Below, in pieces: positions 57,193-64,000 of a stretch of 64,000 nucleotides of DNA. The translations under genes were made by a program, and so were the position numbers. The DNA is taken from the NCBI GenBank assembly GCA_038373885.1, contig JAWZYV010012402.1, positions 106,741-170,740 on the forward strand, read 5' to 3'. The notes beneath the pieces are model-generated. The model was given only the letters and a program-made list of their open reading frames with translations, ran no database searches and was not told the origin of the DNA. This DNA comes from Cheiracanthium punctorium (taxonomy: Eukaryota > Arthropoda > Arachnida > Araneae > Cheiracanthiidae). Every line of letters starts with the position of its first letter. Positions within the stretch are counted from its first letter, which is position 1.

Positions 57193-59313
57193 GTTAGAAT
57201 ATGCCTGACCAAGATTGTTAAACAATTTTGGTAAGAAATTTTAATATATATTTCAATTCTGCAAAGTGATTTATGGAACAAGAAAGACAATCACGGCGCA
57301 CTCATGGTTTATGATGCACATTCCAAACAGTACTTATAAAAGTGAAGTATATTTAGAATATGCTTGAACACCGTAAAACAGTTTTAGTAGACGATTTCAG
57401 AAAGGATTTTGATTTCAAAGAATTGTTTTATAAAACGAGGAAGAAAACTATTCCACGCGCATGAATAATGATACGCTTTTCAACTTAATGGAATAAGGGA
57501 GAAAAATAGGGACGACAGATGTATTATGATAGTCTTTTAATATGCAGCACTTTAGTGCGTGATTATAATCTGAAAGTGTGTCAGTTTTTTTTTGTCCCTT
57601 TTTAGTTCTATGGTGCTATTAAAATCAATCACGAATTTTTTGTGGCTATGAATTGTGTTATTTCATTTTTCAAACAGTATAAACAAAGAGGCATCATATG
57701 GTTACAATATGCCCAGACGTGAGCTATATTTCTTGCTTAATTGAAAAATAAACGTTTAAAATACATTTAAATTTAATTTTTTTAATTTTTAATTCTGCTC
57801 TACGAATTCCAATTAGAAGTACTATTTTGCTTTCCATATTTGATGATTTTCGGTAGCGTAAAATGATCTTGGATCTTGATCCTGGGCAAAAATGCCACTC
57901 ATTTAAAAAAGAATAATCATGAAATTGCTTCCTTTGATTTAATCAAAATATCGACTGCATGAGAAAAGAGAGTGAGAAAGATTTGCATTAAGTAAATAAA
58001 CGAGGGTTATGATACATTTTCCAACATGATGAAGCCAGAGAAACGTAACACTGTTGACGGTTGGATTATGTTATATGTGGATGCCCACAAAGCACAGTGA
58101 TGGCGCTGTCTGTGCCATTGAAATGTTTAGGGGGTTTAAGATGAAAAAATTTAGGGGGTAAAGGGGGGGGGGAGTACTTGAAAATGAAATTTTTATACAC
58201 ATCCGCATACAAAAATGAGTTTTTTCGTGTTGGGTGTGAGAAACAACCGTCATTAATGAGTTGAATAATTAATGTACATACTCGAAACAAATGAATAAAT
58301 AAGTTCTGTGGAGAATGAACAAAGCAAGAACAAAATAGATGCACATGCAATCAGGGAATAGTCTAAAAAAGCCGCTACGGTAATCTTATCCCTTAGCAAG
58401 AGGGTAATTAACTTGGCAACCACAGTATATTTCGGTGGTGGCATGCGACGGGTAGGGGGGGGGGGAGAGGTTGTAACTTTTTACCATGTAAAAATCAGAT
58501 GTCTTGAGGGGGCAGGGGGATTGGCGAACTTTGTCAGGGAACATCTCTCTGAGAATTGGTTGGAGATTCCACACTGTTCCCGAACACTATTGTATTGTAT
58601 GGAAAGATCAGTTTTTAAGTTTTCCATTTTGCTCTTCTTGGGAAAAAATGAGTGTTTTATAATGCTATAAAAGTACTGGTTTTCGATTACGAAAATACTA
58701 TACAAAAGAAAGGAAAGATAAAAATGGTAAAAATAACTGATTTTTTTTTTTAACCAGACGCACGCAAATTTTCAGAATTGATAAGATATTAAAATTATTG
58801 GGGGAGCATTCATGACTGGGGAGTAAGCCATAAAGTCTAGGAGTGGGTGTGCACCCCTGTGTTCTATTTTCCAACATGGTGAAATATAAAACACAAACCG
58901 AACTGACACATGGATTATGATACGCCATTTGATAAAATGGCAGACAAATAAAGCCAACGCATGGATTGGATTGTGATACATTTTTAATGTACAGTAGAGT
59001 TGGGCAGTATCGAAAATATACAGGGTGAATCTAAACTCTTGGGCAAAACTTTAAGAGGTGATAGGGCACATAATAAGGAATCAGAATCGCATAGCAATGT
59101 GGGGTCAAAAACGCAGTTTTCACTTACCTGGTAATAATCACTTTGTGAAAAGTATTGAAGTGTTCGTATAATTTCTTAACCAAGTTTCATAAACAATAGG
59201 CTCGTCTCCAAAAATTTCATCCGTAAAATAAAATAGAATTTTTAAACTATGAATTTTAGTCTTCTATTTTCGGAGAAAAATACATTAGTTTCTGACGAAC
59301 AATGGTCGGAAAG
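57193..59313. other. About 2.1 kb without supported genes
   Basis: G-runs at about 58160-58171 and 58453-58467 create low-complexity open frames on both strands. Near 58994 AGAGTTGGGCAGTATCGAAA is the start of the 21709-type repeat, broken after 20 bp by CAGGGTGAATCTAAACTC, which looks like the end of another element. Confidence 0.4.
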
Positions 59314-59446
59314 TGCACTGTTGTTTCAGCACTTTTTACAAAGTGATTATTAACAGCTACATGAAGACGATGTTGCCGACCTTACATTGCTGTCTTCATG
59401 TAGCCGTTAATAATCACTTTGGAAAAAGTGCTAAAACAACAGTGCA
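59314..59446. repeat. 133-bp hairpin, ~55-bp arms
   Basis: TGCACTGTTGTTTCAGCACT ... CTACATGAAGAC (59314-59368) pairs with GTCTTCATGTAG ... AGTGCTAAAACAACAGTGCA (59392-59446) with three or four mismatches; the loop is 23 bases. A further partial copy, TAATAATCACTTTGTGAAAAG, lies at about 59131. Probably a MITE; a structured RNA precursor is possible but unsupported. Confidence 0.85.
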
Positions 59447-59499
59447 ACTGTGCAAAAGTGCTGAAACAACGTTCAGAGCCTAATTTAAAAAGCCATCTC

Positions 59500-59790
59500 T
59501 CAGCACATGGCATTCGAATAGCACTGGTTAAACGATTAATCGTGGTTAATCATGAATACAATTTGAATAGTAAAACGATTACTCGCGATTAATCGTAAAT
59601 ACAATTCGATTTGTAAAATGGCGATTAATCGTGAATACAAGTCGAATTGTGAAATTGCGATTAATCGCAAAAACTATTCAAATAGTAAAATCACGAATAT
59701 TCACTGTTCGATTAATCGATTACTGACACGATTAGAAACCGATTAATCGATTATGGAAATCATTCGAATGGCACAGCACTAGTTTCGTCT
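59500..59790. repeat. Degenerate ATTAATCG repeat, second locus
   Basis: Units such as CGATTAATCGTGAATACAA and TTCGAATAGTAAAACGATTA repeat at irregular spacing, as at 27041-27305. It ends GATTATGGAAATCATTCGAA then TGGCACAGCACTAG. Confidence 0.78.
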
Positions 59791-59842
59791 AAATCAGCGG
59801 GAAATTCTGCTAATCCTATAAGATTATTTGGATTGACACTCT

Positions 59843-59955
59843 TGTTATGTGTGACAAGATGTTTATGTGTAAAGTTGTGTGTCATATGTTCGTGATGTGT
59901 AATAAAAAAATATAAAATCTAAAACCCCTGTCTCGTAAATCAAAGTGTGCCTACA
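59843..59955 (+). repeat. Putative short 5' LTR
   Basis: Runs from TGTTATGTGTGAC to GTGCCTACA, so it has TG...CA ends. It contains AATAAA at 59901-59906 and ends three bases before the primer-binding-like site. At 113 bp it would be unusually short, and the start could lie further upstream. Without the 3' LTR this cannot be confirmed. Confidence 0.35.
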
Positions 59956-59958
59956 AAA

Positions 59959-59970
59959 TGGCGCCCAACG
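59959..59970 (+). promoter_or_regulatory. Primer-binding-like site
   Basis: TGGCGCCCAACG begins with TGG, the complement of a tRNA CCA end, as expected for the reverse-transcription primer site just after an LTR. The matching tRNA is not identified here. Confidence 0.5.
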
Positions 59971-60916
59971 TAAATTTAGAGTGTTTGTAAGCAAAGTGTT
60001 TGAAACAAGCAGCGACCATCTGAAATTGATAGAGGTCTGCAAAAAGTATGTGTGTGCATAATTTGTTTCCCCGCAAATCAACTGCCTCTGCAAGAAGAAT
60101 AACCGTCCATTTTTATGTTAATTTCTGAAAAGAAATTTGTGATGTCGGAAGGAATGTTCCAAAAATAGTCAGAACGCCCCGTTCTGATCACCAGTGCAGC
60201 TTGTTTATGTTCTCTCAAAGATGTGCCGAAAAGGTCTGAACGCTCCGTTCTGAGTCAGTGCACGCATACTCAAGCTATAGTGAGGTGAAATGGAGACATC
60301 CCAGTTGTTTTCATCATTTTCGCTAACCCCCCCCCCCTACCGTCTCCCAGCGAATGTCAATACTGCAGTTTTGAATGTTGTTTTAAATTTTGCGTTTTTT
60401 TTTTAAATGTTGGATAAAACTCATTTAGAATATTATTTGCAGTAAGTTTATATTAATAAATACGGAATGTTTTATTTGTTAGTGTATCTTTTATATAAGT
60501 TTTCATAAAATTCTAGATTGGTAGACCATTCTTAACGTTTGAACAAAGTTATAATTTTATTTCAGCGCACATTAAGGTTTGTGTTTAATATAAAAATAGT
60601 GTTATTAACAGTGTTGTGAATTTGGTATGATTATTCAACTGTGGTGGTAAATTGCTTGAAGCAAATATTTAAAATTCTAGTAATTGATACTTTATATTTT
60701 GTTTAACAAGAACGAAATATACAATTTTACCAGTTCATATTTGGTATTTTGAGTGTTTTAAGAGCAGGTGGTAAAAAAAAAAAAGTGTTATCATTTTTAT
60801 TGAAAAAGTCATAGAATGTTTCAAATTTTGCATTTAAAATTTATATATATTGCTATATGTGTACTACTTAGGTAACTATTTTGGAGTGATATTACTATGG
60901 TAAATTGAGATAGTTT

Positions 60917-61035
60917 CAGTATTATATTTCCGTATATTTTCAGTATTATATTTCCGTATATTTTCAGTATTATATTTCCGTATATTTTCAGTATTATATT
61001 GCCGTATATATTCAGTATTATATTTCAGTATAAAA
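60917..61035 (+). repeat. 24-bp minisatellite, five copies
   Basis: CAGTATTATATTTCCGTATA plus TTTT repeats exactly every 24 bp at 60917, 60941, 60965, 60989 and 61013. The first three are identical, the fourth has TTGCCG, and the fifth ends TTTCAGTATAAAA. It lies in the retrotransposon leader 250 bp before gag. Confidence 0.95.
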
Positions 61036-61288
61036 ATTGTGTGGATAATTCTTTAATTTAGTAATGTGTACATAGTTAATGGTAAGTTTTATTTTGTGTT
61101 TCACGGAATTCTCCGTATGCAGATGTGCTTCCTATATGTTTCATCTCGTTATGAAGGTTTATTCAAGTTCTTATATTTTGTAAAGGAAAGGCAGTGGTTA
61201 GTATATTTCGTAAAGGTAAGGCTATATTTAAAAAAAAAAGTTCTGAGAAACAGTAATTAAACAACCTTGTTTTATATTGCTAGTAAAA

Positions 61289-61974
61289 ATGTCTTTTTTA
61301 ACTAAAGGTAAAAAAATTGACTTAGACAATTTAGCGTTAGAATTACGGGTAGAGGTCACTCCCGACGATAGGGCCATTGATTTACGGGACAAAATCACTC
61401 AGTGTGCGTTATTTAAAGAGAACAATCAGTTTGTCAAAGAAACATTTATTAATATTGTGGAAGATAGAAAGAAACAGGAACTGGCGGAAGAGAAAAAAAT
61501 AGAAATAGAGGAGATGAGACGAAAAGAAATAGCTGAAGAAAAACGTCTGGCTCAGGAAAGAGCATTTGAGCTCGAAAAACTGAAATTGCAAAATCAAAAC
61601 TACAATTCTCCAGTCCAAAATACCTCTCAAAATGATTCTAATACGATGCGCCTTGATCTAAAAACAGTTTTGCCTTCATTTGTACCCGATAGAGATGATA
61701 TGTCACTGTTCCTAACAATGTTTGAAAGGAAAATGAAGCTTTTGAGTGTATCCGAAGATTTTTGGGTATCGCATTTAATTGGAGTCCTTCCAAGCGATAT
61801 GGGGAATTTGATTGCCAGAGAACCAGAAGAAGAGTTTAAAAATTATTCTCACATTCATACAATATTGTTGGAAAGATTTAAGTTCACAGCTGAAAGATTT
61901 AGAATCTTATTTAGTCGGCATCAAAAGCGTGAGAATTCTACATGGAAAGATTTTTATTTTGAACTTAGAAATTA
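61289..61974 (+). pseudogene. Retrotransposon gag, part 1 (interrupted by Tc1)
   Basis: Capsid-type structural protein that would package the element's RNA in virus-like particles. ATG 61289 is chosen because the preceding four codons begin with TTG. Residues about 50-105 are a long charged coiled coil rich in E and K (KKQELAEEKKIEIEEMRRKE and so on). After a short Asn/Gln-rich linker, the capsid-like part begins at VLPSFVPDRDDMSLFLTMFE and continues to WKDFYFELRNY, the layout of gypsy-like gag in arachnids. The frame is then cut at 61974/61975 by a Tc1 element. In the present sequence translation would run into the transposon and stop at 62021-62023. Confidence 0.85.
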
Positions 61975-63383
61975 CACTGCTGGCCATCGTAAATGCAACA
62001 CCCTGAAGGAAGCATGCAAATAATATGAAATTTACAACATGCATTAGCTGAGGTGAGATATGCAAATGATTAGAATTTCAGCGCAGACGCACATCAAGCG
62101 CGCCTGTGGCGCCACCTCAAAGCGCTATTTAAGGCTTGGAGATTTCGACGGTTTCAAGTACAGCAATTGTGTTTTTCTTGCTTTTTTTTCAAAAAAACGA
62201 TAAATTATGCCTCGTAGGAAACAACGATCATCTTTTGATCAAGTATCCGAGTTTGACAGAGGAAGGATAGTGGCATACCGAGATTGTGGGTTATCTTTCA
62301 GGGAAATCGGTCGTCGTATTGGACGAAACCAAACAACTGTGATGCGGATATGTGATCGTTGGGTGCAGGAGGGTACGACGGACAGACGTGATCGACCGCA
62401 TCGACCTCAGTGCACCACGTCACGTGATGACAGGCAGATTGTACGCATGGCAGTGACGGACCGCTCAGTCACATCACGAACCATATCACAGCAGATTCAG
62501 TCTGTAACGCATCATCCAGTGTCTGCGCGTACCATTCGACGTCGTTTACAGCAGAATGGTCTGTCCGCAAGACGTCCGTTGCTTTGTCTACCTCTGACGC
62601 GGAACCACAGACGTCTCCGCCGCCAATGGTGCGATGAAAGAAGGATGTGGACGACAGAATGGAATGAAATTCTCTTTACTGACGAGTCACGCTTCTGTAT
62701 GCAACACCACGACGGTCGGATTCGAGTCTGGAGACACCGTGGAGAGAGGATGCTGAACAGCTGCATTATGCACCGTCACACTGGTCCTGCACCGGGTATT
62801 ATGGTATGGGGCGGTATCGGATATCTCTCTCGCACTCCTCTAGTACGCATTGCCGGTACTTTAACCAGCCAGCGCTACATCTCCGAGGTGTTGGAGCCAG
62901 TTGTCCTTTCTTACCTTCAGGGCTTGCCAACAGCCATATTTCAGCAGGATAATGCACGGCCACACGTGGCACGCATTGTCCAAGGGTTCTTCGTCAATCA
63001 CCAGATTGAATTGCTTCCCTGGCCGGCGCGCTCTCCGGATCTTTCGCCGATAGAAAACATGTGGTCCATGGTTGCTCAACGACTGACCCAGAGTTCATCC
63101 CCAGCTGTCACACCAGATCAACTTTGGCAACGTGTGGAAGCTGCTTGGTCTGCTGTACCCCAAGAACACATTCAAAGTCTCTTTGAATCAATGCCGAGGC
63201 GTGTGGCAGCTGTGATCTCCAACAACGGCGGCTACTCTGGGTACTGATTTTGGCAGGAACCACGCTTCATAGAATGCTGTAAATTTAATCATTTGTTACT
63301 TGGTCAGCATGTTATCTACACAATAAATTTTGTTGTGATATCTCTTGTTTTTCTTGGTGTTGCAATTTGGGTGGCCAGCAGTG
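61975..63383 (+). mobile_element. Complete Tc1-like element, copy 2, inside gag
   Basis: 1409 bp, flanked by TA at 61973-61974 and 63384-63385. Same length and ends as the copy at 8096-9504. By eye the two differ at only two bases, both in the 3' non-coding end (about 63307 and 63374). It carries the same intact gene. Its target is the retrotransposon coding region. Confidence 0.97.
62207..63247 (+). CDS. Tc1-like (DD34E) transposase, intact, second copy
   Basis: Encodes exactly the same 346 residues as the gene at 8328-9368: two N-terminal helix-turn-helix regions, D159, D248 and E283 as candidate catalytic residues, and a C-terminal GGYSGY. The identity of the protein and near-identity of the DNA over both flanking non-coding parts mean that the copies separated very recently by transposition, or that one was converted by the other. 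Neither copy shows damage. Being inside another mobile element, it has no host role. Confidence 0.96.
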   Translation: MPRRKQRSSFDQVSEFDRGRIVAYRDCGLSFREIGRRIGRNQTTVMRICDRWVQEGTTDRRDRPHRPQCTTSRDDRQIVRMAVTDRSVTSRTISQQIQSVTHHPVSARTIRRRLQQNGLSARRPLLCLPLTRNHRRLRRQWCDERRMWTTEWNEILFTDESRFCMQHHDGRIRVWRHRGERMLNSCIMHRHTGPAPGIMVWGGIGYLSRTPLVRIAGTLTSQRYISEVLEPVVLSYLQGLPTAIFQQDNARPHVARIVQGFFVNHQIELLPWPARSPDLSPIENMWSMVAQRLTQSSSPAVTPDQLWQRVEAAWSAVPQEHIQSLFESMPRRVAAVISNNGGYSGY

Positions 63384-63385
63384 TA

Positions 63386-63638
63386 TTTTGAGGGTTGGCT
63401 CTCGGAATTAGAAATTAAATCGTTTGATATGTTAAAGGAACTCATAATAGCTAACCAGATAAAAAAAAGATGTCCTTTAGAATGTAAGAACCACTATCTA
63501 GATCGTTGGGAAAAACTTAATGACCCAGTTTTACTTGCAGAAAAACTAGAATTATATGAAAATATTAAATCTCCAAATCAAAAAGTAATACATCATTCTA
63601 AACCACAAAACATACAAATTTCAAACTCCTGGAGGTAA
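63386..63638 (+). pseudogene. Retrotransposon gag, part 2
   Basis: Resumes the gag frame after the Tc1 and its TA duplication. The insertion plus TA adds 1411 bp, and the frame downstream (63386 on) is the one that would continue part 1 if the insert were absent, so gag was open here when the Tc1 arrived. Visible motifs are LKELIIANQIKKRCP and HYLDRWEKLNDPVLLAEKLE, typical of the C-terminal capsid region of this gag type. A stop at 63636-63638 ends this frame. The nucleocapsid continues in another frame (net one-base change near 63610-63625). Confidence 0.82.
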
Positions 63639-64000
63639 AAATACTCAGGCATTTAGGAAAAATCATTTCATCAGGACTGAAAATAATGACGTTTCTGGCA
63701 GTTACAGGAATACACTCCCTAAATCAAAATATACGACCTCGCGCTATGATAATAATAGTGATGAGTGCCCCCCTGTTTCTTGTTATGGGTGTGGTGCGCC
63801 CGGGTTTATAAAAGCAAAATGCCCGAACTGGTCAGTAAAGAAGGAAAATGCTCATATCAATGGCATACAGATGTTTACTTGTTTCACCGCTCCAGTAGCT
63901 CTAATTGATATTGAGGTTTATGAAGCCACGGGAACAGTCTGTGCCGACACAGGAGCCAGCCAATCTGTCGGTGGAGAATTGATGTTTAATTTTTTAAAAG
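63619..64000 (+). pseudogene. Nucleocapsid zinc knuckle and start of retropepsin-like protease
   Basis: In the frame shifted relative to gag part 2. At 63781-63822 the zinc-knuckle-like CYGCGAPGFIKAKC has the C-x2-C-x4-x-x4-C spacing, but the metal-binding histidine is replaced by phenylalanine, so zinc binding is doubtful. About 40 codons later comes VCADTGASQSV with the DTGA active-site motif of aspartic proteases (63946 on), preceded by a beta-strand-like IDIEVYEATG. The frame is open at the window edge. Gag-protease here is probably one polyprotein. The frame change ahead of the knuckle is more likely damage than programmed shifting, since gag normally includes the knuckle. Confidence 0.8.

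Larger units (their letters stand above)
59843..64000 (+). mobile_element. LTR retrotransposon (Ty3/gypsy-like), 5' part, runs off the window
   Basis: Order seen: possible short LTR, primer-binding-like TGGCGCCCAACG, a 1.3 kb leader with a 24-bp minisatellite, gag (split by a Tc1 copy), a zinc-knuckle segment and the start of an aspartic protease at the window edge. The gag resembles those of gypsy-like elements abundant in spiders (memory, not searched). Reverse transcriptase, integrase and the 3' LTR, if present, are outside the window. Confidence 0.75.

Noticed and set aside
63600..63640. Programmed frameshift between gag and protease
   Set aside because: The shift falls before the zinc knuckle, inside what should be gag, and no slippery heptamer with a following structure is obvious. 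Decay or a base-call error is more likely.

Overview
The window is eukaryotic, AT-rich, non-coding-dominated DNA. It looks like an intergenic or heterochromatin-like stretch of an arachnid genome, most likely a spider. That call rests on memory of the protein families: the Tc1 transposase and the LTR-retrotransposon gag resemble copies that are very common in orb-weaver annotations. No database was searched. I find no convincing host gene. Everything with a clear reading frame is a transposase or a retrotransposon protein, and most other recognisable sequence is a non-autonomous transposon, tRNA-derived SINE, solo LTR, Helitron or tandem repeat.

Layout. 1-7.3 kb: a 1.17 kb fold-back repeat, a hAT MITE with a perfect 8-bp target duplication (TSD), a Tigger-like MITE, an element with AAGCTTG subterminal repeats, two arrays with ~75-bp periods and a perfect 24-bp palindrome. 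8.1-9.5 kb: an intact Tc1 element. 10-15.3 kb: a 3 kb piggyBac element with a broken transposase and three smaller elements nested in it, flanked by piggyBac-type MITEs. 16-28 kb: SINEs, a 1.05 kb hAT element, a 0.7 kb piggyBac-like element and palindrome-rich repeats. 28-37 kb: a solo LTR, TGACGTCA-bearing repeats, a PIF/Harbinger transposase remnant and hAT-like pieces. 38.3-46.1 kb: one Tc1 element split in two by about 6.3 kb of other repeats.

48.9-55 kb is the most interesting part. A minus-strand Helitron sits exactly between A and T. A solo LTR follows, then two Helitron copies joined head to tail, each built on a ~157-bp internal tandem array, with a hAT MITE inserted in one unit. 55-60 kb holds MITEs, a SINE and hairpins. 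From about 59.8 kb to the window edge lies the 5' part of an LTR retrotransposon (putative short LTR, primer-binding-like site, leader with a 24-bp repeat, gag, the start of protease). Its gag is interrupted by a second Tc1 copy that encodes the same protein as the first and differs at two bases that I could see.

How the parts relate. The intact Tc1 transposase could act on its own family. The piggyBac, second Tc1 and Harbinger coding regions are dead. The nesting gives a relative order of insertion: old piggyBac, Helitron, split Tc1 and gag; then MITEs inside them; then the youngest event, Tc1 into gag. Coordinates of element ends were read by eye. Those with perfect TSDs or A/T and TTAA boundaries are firm; the rest are approximate.
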